Shown here: positions 53,769 through 64,000 of the stretch, one piece after another
Numbering within the stretch: the first letter of the stretch is position 1
Layout of the letters: every line of letters starts with the position of its first letter
Source: Arsenicitalea aurantiaca
Lineage (GTDB): Bacteria > Pseudomonadota > Alphaproteobacteria > Rhizobiales > Devosiaceae
Direction of reading: 5' to 3'
NCBI RefSeq assembly: GCF_003994485.1
Contig: NZ_RZNJ01000005.1
Location: 206,470-270,469, forward strand
DNA: 64,000 nucleotides
Notes under the pieces: generated by a model
Database searches by the model: none
What the model was told of the DNA's origin: nothing
The model's input: only the letters and a program-made list of their open reading frames with translations
Made by a program: the position numbers and the translations under genes

Positions 53769-54194
53769 ATGGCCAGCCCCGATGTCGACCCGCGCACACC
53801 TCTCATCGCCACCCTGCGCTATCGTGATGCCGATGCGGCGCTCGACTGGCTCAAGAGCGTCTTCGGCTTTAAAGAGCATGCCCTCTACCGCAATGAAGAG
53901 GGCACGGTCGCTCATGCCGAGCTTGCATTCGGCAATGGCATGATCATGCTCGGTCCGGTCGCCGACACGCCCTTCGGCAGGTTCATGCGCCAGCCGGGCG
54001 ATGTTGGCGCGGTGACGATGAGCCTCTATGTCATCGTGCCCGATCCGGACGCTCACCACGCCCGTTCGGTTGCCGCGGGGTTCGAGATCCTGCTGCCGCT
54101 GCGGGACGAAAGCTATGGTGGCCGGGAATATTCGGTGAAGGATCCCGAAGGCCATGTATGGACCTTTGGCACTTATGATCCGTATGGGGGGTAG
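53769..54194 (+). CDS. VOC (glyoxalase/bleomycin-resistance fold) protein
   Basis: A 141-residue VOC-superfamily protein: TLRYRDADAALDWLKSVFGF, the VAHAELAFGNGMIMLGP strand block, and SVKDPEGHVWTFGTYDP at the end. The pattern resembles glyoxalase-like YghL/PhnB-type proteins, often of unknown substrate. The ATG at 53769 has GGAGG six bases upstream; an ATG 33 bases earlier lacks it. It lies between divergent lysC and ubiG. Confidence 0.85.
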   Translation: MASPDVDPRTPLIATLRYRDADAALDWLKSVFGFKEHALYRNEEGTVAHAELAFGNGMIMLGPVADTPFGRFMRQPGDVGAVTMSLYVIVPDPDAHHARSVAAGFEILLPLRDESYGGREYSVKDPEGHVWTFGTYDPYGG

Positions 54195-54275
54195 CGTTGC
54201 GGGCAATGGGCGCCATGCCGCAGTTGCATTTCGTCCGCCGCCCGCGACAATGGCGACAAAGGAGCCGTTCCCCCG

Positions 54276-55013
54276 ATGCCCGATACGACCATCAATGACG
54301 AAGAGGTCGCCAAATTCTCGGCCATGGCCGAGGAATGGTGGAACCCCAATGGCAAGTTCAAGCCGATCCACAAGTTCAATCCGGTACGGCTGGCCTATAT
54401 CCGGGAGCGGGCGATCGCCCATTTCGGTCTCTCGGACACTGCGCGCGCCCCTTTCGAGGGTCTGAAAATCCTCGATATCGGGTGCGGGGGCGGATTGCTC
54501 TGCGAGCCCATGGCGCGGCTCGGCGCCCAGGTCACCGGTGTCGATCCGGCCGAACGGAACGTCGCGATCGCGCGGCTTCATGCCGCCCAGTCCGGGCTCG
54601 AGATCGACTATCGCTCGACCACTGCCGAAGCTCTGGCCGCGGCGGGCGAACAGTTCGATATCGTGCTCAACATGGAGGTGGTCGAGCATGTGGACAACGT
54701 GCCGCTCTACATGAAGAGCTGCGGGGATCTGGTGAAGCCCGGCGGGCTGCAGTTCGTCGCGACCCTCAACCGGACGCTGCGGGCCTATGCACTCGCCATC
54801 GTCGGGGCCGAGCACGTGTTGCGCTGGCTGCCCAAGGGCACCCATGAGTGGAAGAAGTTCATCACGCCCGAAGAGCTCACCGCCCTGATCCAGCGCAACG
54901 GCATGCGGGTGACCGAGAAGACCGGGGTCGTCTACCATCCCCTCGAGGACAGCTGGAAGCGTTCGCGCGATCTCGGCGTCAACTACATGGTGCTGGCCGA
55001 AAAGCCGGCCTGA
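54276..55013 (+). CDS. ubiG: Ubiquinone biosynthesis O-methyltransferase UbiG
   Basis: A 245-residue enzyme catalysing both O-methylations in ubiquinone synthesis. The N-terminal [20 protein letters not shown] block is typical of UbiG. SAM motif I is [18 protein letters not shown], followed by GVDPAERN, and the post-motif [15 protein letters not shown] is clear. The C-terminal [14 protein letters not shown] matches the membrane-associating region. It indicates an aerobic, ubiquinone-using respiratory chain. Confidence 0.95.
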   Translation: MPDTTINDEEVAKFSAMAEEWWNPNGKFKPIHKFNPVRLAYIRERAIAHFGLSDTARAPFEGLKILDIGCGGGLLCEPMARLGAQVTGVDPAERNVAIARLHAAQSGLEIDYRSTTAEALAAAGEQFDIVLNMEVVEHVDNVPLYMKSCGDLVKPGGLQFVATLNRTLRAYALAIVGAEHVLRWLPKGTHEWKKFITPEELTALIQRNGMRVTEKTGVVYHPLEDSWKRSRDLGVNYMVLAEKPA

Positions 55014-55106
55014 GCGCCCATTCATTCCCGTTCGGGCCCCTCGGGGGCCTGACATCGGCGTGCCTTGGGCCTATAGGCATGCTCAATCGATCAGGACGAC
55101 ACTTTC

Positions 55107-56183
55107 ATGGCCACACTTCCCCAGGACAAGCTCGACGCGCTCGAGACACGCTTTTCCTATGTCGAAGCCGCGCTTTCGGGTGGCGCTGCGCCCGAAGACT
55201 TCGTCAAGTTCTCCAAGGAACATGCCGAGCTTGCGCCCATCGTGGGGGCCATCACCGCCTACAAGCAGGCGCGCAAGGAGCTTGCGGACGCCCGTACGCT
55301 CCTGAGCGGGGGCGATGCGGAGATGCGCGAGATGGCGCAGATGGAGGTCGAGGCGCTCAACGAGCGGATCGAAGCGCTCGAGGGGGAGATCCGCATCCTC
55401 CTGCTGCCGCGCGACGAGGCCGACGACAAGAGCGTGATCCTCGAAATCCGCGGCGGGACGGGCGGGGACGAAGCGGCGCTTTTTGCGGGGGATCTCTTTC
55501 GCATGTACCAGCGCTATGCCGATCTGCACGGCTGGAAGGTGGCGATCATGGACGAAAGCCCCGGCGAAGTCGGCGGCTACAAGGAAGTGATCGCTTCGAT
55601 CAACGGCAAGGGCGTCTATGCGCGGCTCAAGTTCGAGAGCGGGGTGCACCGGGTGCAGCGCGTGCCTGCGACCGAAGCGTCGGGGCGCATCCACACCTCG
55701 GCGGCGACGGTGGCGGTGCTGCCCGAGGTCGAGGAGATCGACGTCGACATCAAGCCCGAGGACATCCGCATCGACACCATGCGCGCCTCCGGCGCTGGTG
55801 GCCAGCACGTCAACACCACCGATTCGGCGGTGCGCATCACTCACATTCCGTCCGGTATCGTCGTGACCTCGGCCGAAAAGAGCCAGCACCAGAACCGAGC
55901 AACGGCGATGAAGGTGCTCCGCGCCCGGCTCTATGAGGAACAGCGCAATGCGCGCGATAGCGCGAGGGCGGAAGCGCGGCGTGACCAGGTGGGATCGGGC
56001 GATCGCTCGGAACGCATCCGGACCTATAACTTTCCGCAGGGCCGGGTGACCGACCATCGGATCAATCTCACCCTCTACAAGCTCGACAAGGTGATCGTGG
56101 GGGAGGCGCTCGATGAATTGATCGAAGCGCTGATCACCGAGAACCAGGCCGCGCAGCTGGCGGCGATGGAGCGCCAGTCCTGA
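55107..56183 (+). CDS. prfA: Peptide chain release factor 1
   Basis: A 358-residue RF1 recognising UAA/UAG. The catalytic GGQ is at 231-233 in [17 protein letters not shown]. The codon-recognition region shows the PAT-type motif in [17 protein letters not shown]. The N-terminal helical domain and the C-terminal [19 protein letters not shown] are standard. The upstream gap to ubiG is 93 bp. Its stop precedes prmC, whose product methylates this GGQ. Confidence 0.97.
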   Translation: MATLPQDKLDALETRFSYVEAALSGGAAPEDFVKFSKEHAELAPIVGAITAYKQARKELADARTLLSGGDAEMREMAQMEVEALNERIEALEGEIRILLLPRDEADDKSVILEIRGGTGGDEAALFAGDLFRMYQRYADLHGWKVAIMDESPGEVGGYKEVIASINGKGVYARLKFESGVHRVQRVPATEASGRIHTSAATVAVLPEVEEIDVDIKPEDIRIDTMRASGAGGQHVNTTDSAVRITHIPSGIVVTSAEKSQHQNRATAMKVLRARLYEEQRNARDSARAEARRDQVGSGDRSERIRTYNFPQGRVTDHRINLTLYKLDKVIVGEALDELIEALITENQAAQLAAMERQS

Positions 56184-56215
56184 GCTCGATCCCGGTCGGA
56201 CGGGCCTGGCGGGCG

Positions 56216-57037
56216 GTGCGGGACCGGTTCCGCGCGGCCGGCCTGCCGACGCCGGAACTCGATGCGCGGCTCCTTGCGGAGAAAGCTTTTGGGCTTGGCC
56301 GGCTCGCCCTGGTGCAGCATGAAGCGGAGATCGCAGATCCTGCGGCTCTCGCCCGGCTGGACGCCCTCGCCGAGAAGCGCCTCGCAGGCATGCCGGTCGA
56401 GCGACTTCTGGGTGAGAAGGGCTTTTACGGCCGCAGCTTCGCGCTCTCCCCGGACACGCTCGGACCACGTCCCGAGACCGAGATGCTGGTCGAGATCGGC
56501 CTTGGTGCGCTCGGGGGAAAGGCGGCGCCGCGCATTCTCGACCTCGGCACGGGAAGCGGCGCGATCATCGTTTCGCTGCTCGCCGAACGCCCGGACGCAA
56601 ACGGGGTTGCGACCGATCTGAGCCCAGGTGCGATCGAGGCTGCGCGGGCCAATGCAGGCCGGCATGGCGTTCTCGATCGGCTGGCGCTGAGACACGGGTC
56701 CTGGTTCGCGCCTATGGCGGCGGACGAACGCTTCGCTCTCATCGTCTCGAACCCGCCCTATATCGAGACCGACGCGATCTTAGATCTCGGGATCGAGGTG
56801 CGCGAGCATGATCCGCTCCTGGCGCTCGATGGCGGGCCGGACGGGCTCGACGCCTATCGCACAATCCTCGAGGGGGCACGCGCACATCTGGAACCAGGCG
56901 CGCCGCTCCTTGTCGAGATCGGCAGCGGGCAGGGGGATGCCGTTTCAGCGCTGTTCGTTGCGGCAGGCTTTGCTGGGGTTGCGGTCAGAAAGGATCTGGC
57001 CGGGCTTGATCGGGTGGTGATCGGACACCATTTCTGA
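56216..57037 (+). CDS. prmC: Release factor glutamine methyltransferase PrmC
   Basis: A ~273-residue N5-glutamine methyltransferase acting on the GGQ of RF1/RF2. The N-terminal helical recognition domain is followed by the SAM motif ILDLGTGSGAIIVSLLAERP and the catalytic NPPY in LIVSNPPYIETDAI. GTG at 56216 is the first common start codon in frame after the prfA stop, but the family usually has ~12 more residues; an in-frame CTG at 56180 would supply them, so the true start is uncertain. It is co-transcribed with prfA. Confidence 0.93.
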   Translation: MRDRFRAAGLPTPELDARLLAEKAFGLGRLALVQHEAEIADPAALARLDALAEKRLAGMPVERLLGEKGFYGRSFALSPDTLGPRPETEMLVEIGLGALGGKAAPRILDLGTGSGAIIVSLLAERPDANGVATDLSPGAIEAARANAGRHGVLDRLALRHGSWFAPMAADERFALIVSNPPYIETDAILDLGIEVREHDPLLALDGGPDGLDAYRTILEGARAHLEPGAPLLVEIGSGQGDAVSALFVAAGFAGVAVRKDLAGLDRVVIGHHF

Positions 57038-57366
57038 GCGGACGCGCACACATGGCCGTGTCTTTGGGCATTTTCTGCTTGGAATGGTGCGGCGAACAGG
57101 GTAGCTTCCAAGTGCTGTCCAAGGCGCGTCAGGGGTGCCGAGGTGACGGCCACCCGCTCATCGGCATATGCCCACGCAGTCCCGGACCGACAGTCCGGAC
57201 GGGTCCGACGAGACAAAGTGGTTCAACCGCACAGCTCCGGATATTCGATCATACCTGCGACCCATCGCGGCTGGCTCGGCAAGGAGCCACAAGGTTTGCA
57301 GCGAGTACGCCGATGGTTCCGGCCATCGACCCCGCCAGGCTCACTTCCAAGGTTTGAAGCGATACG
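57038..57366. other. 329-bp intergenic region upstream of the DUF4167 gene
   Basis: No gene is supported here. Short frames on the plus strand lack family features and start signals, and no terminator for prmC or clear promoter stands out. It must contain whatever drives the DUF4167 gene unless readthrough from prmC does. Confidence 0.5.
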
Positions 57367-58059
57367 ATGAGACCCAACCAGCAGAACAACAAGAACCGTT
57401 CTCGCGGCAGGAACAACAATGGCGGGCGCAAGCACGTCAATCCGCTCTCACGCAATTTCGAGAGCAATGGTCCGGACGTGAAGGTGCGCGGCAACGCCGC
57501 CCACATCGCCGAGAAATACGTGCAGCTGGCCCGCGACGCGCAGGCGTCGGGCGATTCGGTGATGGCGGAGAATTATTTCCAGCACGCCGAGCATTATTTC
57601 CGCATCGTGTCGGCCGCGCAGCCCCAGGGCGCGCAGCGTTCTGACCAGTTCGGACAGGATGGCGACGATGATTTCGACGGTGATGACGGCGGATCGGACG
57701 GGCTCGAGCAGCACGCCCGTATTCCCGAAGAGCAGCCCCGTCAGGAGAATCGCGAACGTCGCGAGCGGCGTCCGCGTGATGACCGTCCGCAGGACGAGCG
57801 CGCCGCCGAAAAGGTAGCGGCAGAAAAGCCGGCGCAGACCGATGCTCCTGCCGATGCCGGTGCACCCCAGGATGTTGCCGCCGAGGCCAAGCCCGCAGAG
57901 GGCGAGGAGGGCGAACGCCGGCCACGCGAGCGCCGTCCGCGCCGGCGGCGTACGGCAGTTGCCGAGGGCGCGGCTGCAGATGCCTCGGGCCCGCAGCCCG
58001 AACTCGGTGAACTCCCGGCCTTCATCACCGCAGGGGGGACGTCCACGGCAGCCGAATAG
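57367..58059 (+). CDS. DUF4167 protein (possible RNA-binding)
   Basis: A 230-residue protein whose N-terminal ~80 residues form DUF4167: NNKNRSRGRNNNGGRKHVNP, then NGPDVKVRGNAAHIAEKYVQ and AENYFQHAEHYFRI. The rest is disordered: an Asp-rich patch (~100-115), charged Arg/Glu repeats, an Ala/Pro-rich part and an Arg cluster (RPRERRPRRRR). The basic Asn/Arg/Gly N-terminus suggests RNA or ribosome association; that is inference. It is conserved between prmC and clpB in Hyphomicrobiales. A terminator follows. Confidence 0.88.
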   Translation: MRPNQQNNKNRSRGRNNNGGRKHVNPLSRNFESNGPDVKVRGNAAHIAEKYVQLARDAQASGDSVMAENYFQHAEHYFRIVSAAQPQGAQRSDQFGQDGDDDFDGDDGGSDGLEQHARIPEEQPRQENRERRERRPRDDRPQDERAAEKVAAEKPAQTDAPADAGAPQDVAAEAKPAEGEEGERRPRERRPRRRRTAVAEGAAADASGPQPELGELPAFITAGGTSTAAE

Positions 58060-58081
58060 CTGCCCTGGCAATGGATTTGAG

Positions 58082-58109
58082 AAGGCCGGGCCATGCGCCC
58101 GGCCTTTTT
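58082..58109 (+). terminator. Intrinsic terminator between the DUF4167 gene and clpB
   Basis: AAGGCCGGGC pairs with GCCCGGCCTT around a five-base loop, followed by a T-run to 58109. It separates clpB as its own transcription unit. Confidence 0.9.
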
Positions 58110-58252
58110 GCTTTGATCGGAGGCGGTGCCTCTTTTTCCGGTCCCGCCCGCACCTATATCTCCCTTGAAGACGGCGCGCCGCATATGGGCGCCGGCCAGG
58201 GCGCCGCGCCTCGTGCCGCATACGGGCGGGCCGGCCGCGAAAGGAGAGATCG

Positions 58253-60868
<2,616 letters not shown>

Positions 60869-60875
60869 ACGGTGT

Positions 60876-60907
60876 TCAAGGGGAGAGGCCATGGCTTCTC
60901 CCCTTGA
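60876..60907. terminator. 11-bp hairpin downstream of clpB
   Basis: TCAAGGGGAGA pairs perfectly with TCTCCCCTTGA around a ten-base loop, starting eight bases after the clpB stop. There is no T-run after it, so it may be a 3'-end stabiliser or factor-assisted terminator. Confidence 0.5.
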
Positions 60908-60959
60908 CCATTCCTGAATTGCCATCTAGAACAAATCAGGAACATATTGGTGATGATCG

Positions 60960-61301
60960 ATGCATGCGCGGATCGACTATCTCGAGTTGCCGAGTGCCGA
61001 TGGCGAGGCGAGCGTTGCTTTTTTCGAGGCTGCTTTCGGCTGGGCGCGGATCGACTACGGGCCTGACTATGCCGGGCTTGGCGGCGCGGGACTGGAGACC
61101 GGTATCGATTCGAGCGTCGGCCGCGTGGCGGCACCGCTACCGGTCATCCGTGTCGGTGACCTCGACGCCGCCGAGGTGTCGATCCGCAACGCAGGTGGCG
61201 TTGTGACGAGGGAGCAGTTCGATTTTCCGGGGGGACGACGGTTTCATTTCCGCGAGCCGGGCGGTGTCGAACTGGCGGTCTATCGGGACGCGTCTGCCTG
61301 A
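60960..61301 (+). CDS. VOC-family protein
   Basis: A 113-residue single-module glyoxalase-fold protein: ARIDYLELPSADGEASVAFF, then FGWARIDYGPDYAGLG, and the closing FHFREPGGVELAVYRD with the metal-ligand Glu position. Such small VOC proteins dimerise to form an active site; the substrate is unknown. It lies between clpB and the convergent M23 endopeptidase gene. The Shine-Dalgarno is poor. Confidence 0.82.
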   Translation: MHARIDYLELPSADGEASVAFFEAAFGWARIDYGPDYAGLGGAGLETGIDSSVGRVAAPLPVIRVGDLDAAEVSIRNAGGVVTREQFDFPGGRRFHFREPGGVELAVYRDASA

Positions 61302-61355
61302 CCCGAGCGCGAGGCGGTTGCGATCGGGCAAGCGCCCGGGCTGCCGCCGCAGAGC

Positions 61356-63323
61356 TCAGCGCGAGCCGTCGGCCACAGTGATCGGCGCGGGATCGCGCTG
61401 CATCAGGTCGCGCACCTGCGCGATCGACTGGCGGAAATCCTGCTCGAACTGAGGAGGCAGACTCTTGTCGCGGGGCAAGCGAACGCTGAGGGGATCGACG
61501 AACCGGCCGTTGACCTTGATCTCGAAGTGCAGGTGGTTGCCGGTCGAATTGCCGGTCGACCCCACATAGCCGATGATCTGCCCCTGGCGCACACGCGTGC
61601 CGGGGGAAATACCGTCGGCAATACGGCTCATATGGGCATAGGCGGTTTCGAAACCGTTGACGTGTTCGATTTCCACATAGCGCCCATAGCCCGATACCCA
61701 TTGTGCCCGGCCCACGGTGCCGTCGCCCGCCGCAAAGATCGGCGTGCCTGCGCGCGCGGCAAAATCGGTGCCGGTGTGAAGCCGGCGCGTCTTGAAGATC
61801 GGGTGAACGCGATAGCCGAATCGGCTCGAGAGCCGCCCGCCGCCCTCGAGCGGCCGGCGGATCAGGAAGCGTTTCCCGGTCTCGCCGTCGGCATCGTAGA
61901 AGTCGACGACCCCATCGGGGGTCCGGTAGCGGAAGAGCTCGCGCTTGGTACCGCCAAGATTGATGGAGACGTAGAGAAGGTCGCGGTTACCGGCGTCGTC
62001 TTCGGGCGTCTGCAGGATTTCGATGGTGTCGCCCGGAGCGATGCGCCGCGTCATTTCCACATCATAGGCGAACATCGCGATGATGCGTTCGGTAGTGGCG
62101 TCGTCGAGGTCGTGCTTGCGCGCCGTCTCCCAGATCGAGCGATAAACGCTCGGCAGGTTGGCGACGTTGATCTCTTCGGTATCTTCCTCGGGAAACTCGA
62201 TTTCGCTCGGGGCGATGCCGAGCACATACTGCCCGCGATCGGTAAGGGCCACGGTGACCGCATGCTTGTCGGTATTCGTGACGCGGTCGTTGACGTATAT
62301 GCTCATCCGGTAGGGGATGAGCGTGTCCGAGGTGCGCGAAGGCCCGAACAGGATGCGGAGCCGGGCACCGGCAGGCAGGGTGGTCGAGGGATAGACGTTC
62401 CGCAGCGTTGCGCCGATCGCCGAAATCATCTGGTTGGTGAAGCCGTTCTTGAGGAGAATCTCCTCGATCGGCGCCGCCTCCCGGACAGTCAGGATGCGCT
62501 CGGTGCGCCCGAGCCCCGATTCTTCGGCGAGCGTGGTCTTGGGCAGCACGGTGACGTTTTCCGCAATGCCTGAAATCGCATTGCCCGAAACGATGCCGAG
62601 ATCGCGCAGGCCCTCATTTGCCGGCGCATAGGCGAGCGAGGTTTCGAGCAGGCCTTCGCTAAAAACGTTCTCGACGCTCATGCGCACGAACTGCGCGGCG
62701 CTCTGGTCGGAGATCGCGCGCGGGGGCACGAGGGTCATCGGCAGCGCGGCGAGGCGGATGGAGACTTCGCCCTCGACATCTACATCGGCGCTGTAAATCT
62801 GGGTCGCGCCGCCATCATCATCGCTTTCGGTGATGGGCTCGTTGGCGCTGAGGATGGCGACGGGGTCGTAGCCGGGGACGTCATCCGATAGCGAAGTCGC
62901 GGCCGTCGCCAGGGTCGCGCGGAGCCGCACGAAAGGCTGGCGGCGGATCATGTCACGACCGTCGACGTTCTCGCGGATCGAAGCCTCGATGATCTCGCGC
63001 TCGGAGCGGGTCTGCGCGATGGGCCGGACGCGATCGGTCTTGCTGCGCAGGTCGGTCGCCGTGGGCGCACCCACATTATAGACGTTCAGCGCTTCATAGG
63101 CGGTCGAAAAAGTGTCCTGTCCCTCAAAGGAGACGTAGAGCGCCGCGCCCATGAGCAGGACGCTGGTCAGCCCCGTCATCACGGTGCCGGTGAGCCAGGC
63201 GAAGCTCAACTCGCGACCATGGGGGATTTCCCCATCGGTCGACTGCACGGTCAGTGCCGGCCCATCCTCATAGCCGCTCGCCTTGAGCAGAGCGGCATGG
63301 CGATTGCGTTGCGCTGGGTTCAC
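61356..63323 (-). CDS. M23-family murein endopeptidase (LytM-type), membrane-anchored
   Basis: A ~655-residue protein. One N-terminal transmembrane helix lies near 45-65 (AWLTGTVMTGLTSVLLMGAA). A long periplasmic region follows with a LysM/G5-like middle (NVYPSTTLPAGARLRILFGP, then RRIAPGDTIEILQTPED). The C-terminal M23 domain (~510-620) has the first zinc His/Asp in HTGTDFAARAGTPIFAAGDG and the HLHFEIK motif. It cleaves peptidoglycan cross-links or activates amidases. GTG at 63323 is preceded by AGGA; ATG at 63410 is an alternative but adds unlike sequence. It is located after clpB, as in relatives. Confidence 0.9.
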   Translation of the reverse strand: MNPAQRNRHAALLKASGYEDGPALTVQSTDGEIPHGRELSFAWLTGTVMTGLTSVLLMGAALYVSFEGQDTFSTAYEALNVYNVGAPTATDLRSKTDRVRPIAQTRSEREIIEASIRENVDGRDMIRRQPFVRLRATLATAATSLSDDVPGYDPVAILSANEPITESDDDGGATQIYSADVDVEGEVSIRLAALPMTLVPPRAISDQSAAQFVRMSVENVFSEGLLETSLAYAPANEGLRDLGIVSGNAISGIAENVTVLPKTTLAEESGLGRTERILTVREAAPIEEILLKNGFTNQMISAIGATLRNVYPSTTLPAGARLRILFGPSRTSDTLIPYRMSIYVNDRVTNTDKHAVTVALTDRGQYVLGIAPSEIEFPEEDTEEINVANLPSVYRSIWETARKHDLDDATTERIIAMFAYDVEMTRRIAPGDTIEILQTPEDDAGNRDLLYVSINLGGTKRELFRYRTPDGVVDFYDADGETGKRFLIRRPLEGGGRLSSRFGYRVHPIFKTRRLHTGTDFAARAGTPIFAAGDGTVGRAQWVSGYGRYVEIEHVNGFETAYAHMSRIADGISPGTRVRQGQIIGYVGSTGNSTGNHLHFEIKVNGRFVDPLSVRLPRDKSLPPQFEQDFRQSIAQVRDLMQRDPAPITVADGSR

Positions 63324-63665
63324 CCCTGATCCTAACGAAGCTGACCCTACCCGTGTCGAAGGCCCGTGACCGCCGCTAAACGGCGGAAAAGGAATCGCAA
63401 GCGCTCGCATGCGAGTCAAGACCGCGACGGGGTTACCCAATGGCCATACAATGCGGCGAAACTTGGTTACCTGGACCTTGAGCGCTCTGAAGGTGCGCGC
63501 GCCAGAACGATCACGCGTCATATAAGGGAGGCTGATAGTCGCCACAGGATACCGGATGCGGATCAGGGAAGACGGATCAGGCGGATCTGAGGAGCCCGGT
63601 TCAGGGGAGCGTGGCATCTCCAAATCGCAGAATCGCATTTTGTGTCGTTTTCGTCATTTGGCGTG

Positions 63666-63694
63666 TTGACAGGTTTCGGAGGGCTCCGTATAAG
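63666..63694 (+). promoter_or_regulatory. rRNA operon promoter P1
   Basis: TTGACA and TATAAG are separated by exactly 17 bases, near-consensus for sigma-70. They are followed by a GC-rich discriminator (CCGCCCATCGC), as seen at stringently controlled rRNA promoters of alphaproteobacteria. Confidence 0.75.
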
Positions 63695-63817
63695 CCGCCC
63701 ATCGCTGAGGCGCCGGCGCGGAAACGCGGTGACGACCAAAGCAAGCCCCTGATAATCAAGCCGAAATTTGGTTCTCAGGTTCGACGATCGAAAGTTTCGA
63801 AAGTCGAAAAAACCGGG

Positions 63818-63846
63818 TTGACTGGGCCGGATGGTCTGAGTATAAC
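63818..63846 (+). promoter_or_regulatory. rRNA operon promoter P2
   Basis: TTGACT and TATAAC are 17 bases apart, followed by CCGCCCACTGC, closely matching the discriminator of P1. The ~40 bases before it are rich in A/T and CGAAAG repeats, UP-element-like. Confidence 0.78.
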
Positions 63847-63849
63847 CCG

Positions 63850-64000
63850 CCCACTGCTGGCGACGTTGAGCGAGTTGCTCCCACTGTCTGGCGGTTTTCT
63901 GAAAGGGCAGGTCTGCTGCCGGGTGACCGGATGGTAGGTTGTGTTCTGCGGAATTTGGAGGTTTTGCCTTCGATGACGTTACGCTCCTTTTTGGGGTTGT
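63850..64000 (+). other. Leader of an rRNA operon (16S gene beyond the window)
   Basis: The sequence after P2 has no credible reading frame and carries the features expected of a 16S rRNA leader. No 16S start (GAGTTTGATCCTGGCTCAG) is reached before base 64000. Assignment rests on the tandem promoter architecture. Confidence 0.6.

Noticed and set aside
53595..55055. A 486-codon minus-strand frame opposite the VOC gene and ubiG
   Set aside because: It crosses two well-supported plus-strand genes and has no recognisable domain.
58163..58190. Heat-shock-like promoter (CTTGAAG ... CCGCATAT) before clpB
   Set aside because: The -35 is excellent, but the spacer is only about 8-9 bp where sigma-32 promoters need about 13, so it is not listed as a promoter.
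63391..63419. TTGACT-17-GATTCC on the minus strand as a promoter for the M23 gene
   Set aside because: The -10 is poor and a 12-bp palindrome (CTCGCATGCGAG) lies in the spacer. It is suggestive but not enough to call, although it would favour the GTG start at 63323.

Overview
The window is a gene-dense, high-GC stretch of chromosome from an alphaproteobacterium of the order Hyphomicrobiales (Rhizobiales). The order-level call rests on gene content and order: cobS-cobT; lysC-ptsP beside ubiG, prfA, prmC, a DUF4167 gene and clpB; secA divergent from a parvulin, argJ and mutT; comF-grxC-nitrilase-DUF1178; aroK-aroB-CorC; and hisC-tyrA. BA14K, DUF1178, DUF2125, DUF3108 and DUF4167 proteins point the same way. 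A marine or halophilic Devosiaceae member such as Pelagibacterium is a guess; no 16S sequence is in the window to test it.

Layout. 1-2400: the end of an S11 carboxypeptidase, a BA14K protein, a TusA-family gene, a CAP-domain lipoprotein and tRNA-Arg(CCT). 2.5-10 kb: thermonuclease-like protein and M48 protease (ATGA-coupled), then carD, ferredoxin fdxA, an S4 protein and a SUV3-like helicase on the minus strand. 10-17 kb: DUF3108 protein, a beta-barrel-like protein, rpmB, a queuosine-precursor transporter, a TlpA thioredoxin, argH, a ChaC homologue and lysA. 17-26.6 kb: response regulator plus zinc-ribbon protein, divergent from ftsE-ftsX-plsC; two unknown genes; gloB; methyltransferase-hisC-tyrA; DUF2125. 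26.7-34.2 kb: second ChaC homologue, the cobS-cobT-phytase-like-membrane protein operon, J-domain protein, bolA, and a carbohydrate-binding-module/OmpA fusion. 34.2-41 kb: aroK-aroB-CorC, then a membrane protein with xerD, accA and an L,D-transpeptidase. 41-50 kb: secA; parvulin-argJ-mutT; a methyltransferase divergent from comF-grxC-nitrilase-DUF1178. 50-64 kb: lysC-ptsP, a VOC protein, ubiG, prfA-prmC, DUF4167, clpB, a second VOC protein, an M23 endopeptidase, and the tandem promoters and leader of an rRNA operon whose 16S gene lies beyond the right edge.

Functionally this is mostly core metabolism and cell-envelope work: arginine (argH, argJ), lysine/aspartate (lysC, lysA), aromatic amino acids (aroB, aroK, tyrA), histidine (hisC), cobalamin, ubiquinone and fatty acid synthesis, peptidoglycan remodelling (S11, L,D-transpeptidase, M23, FtsEX) and protein export or folding (SecA, parvulin, ClpB). 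Genes are tightly packed, with many ATGA/GTGA overlaps and convergent pairs whose stop codons abut or overlap. No insertion sequence, integrase island, prophage, CRISPR array or toxin-antitoxin pair was found. I found no clear new multi-gene system. The most unusual signals are regulatory or architectural: a four-copy 11-bp direct repeat upstream of the helicase; a perfect inverted repeat spanning a promoter in front of an unknown protein; folded-looking leaders of carD and the queuosine transporter; and the CBM60-like/OmpA fusion.
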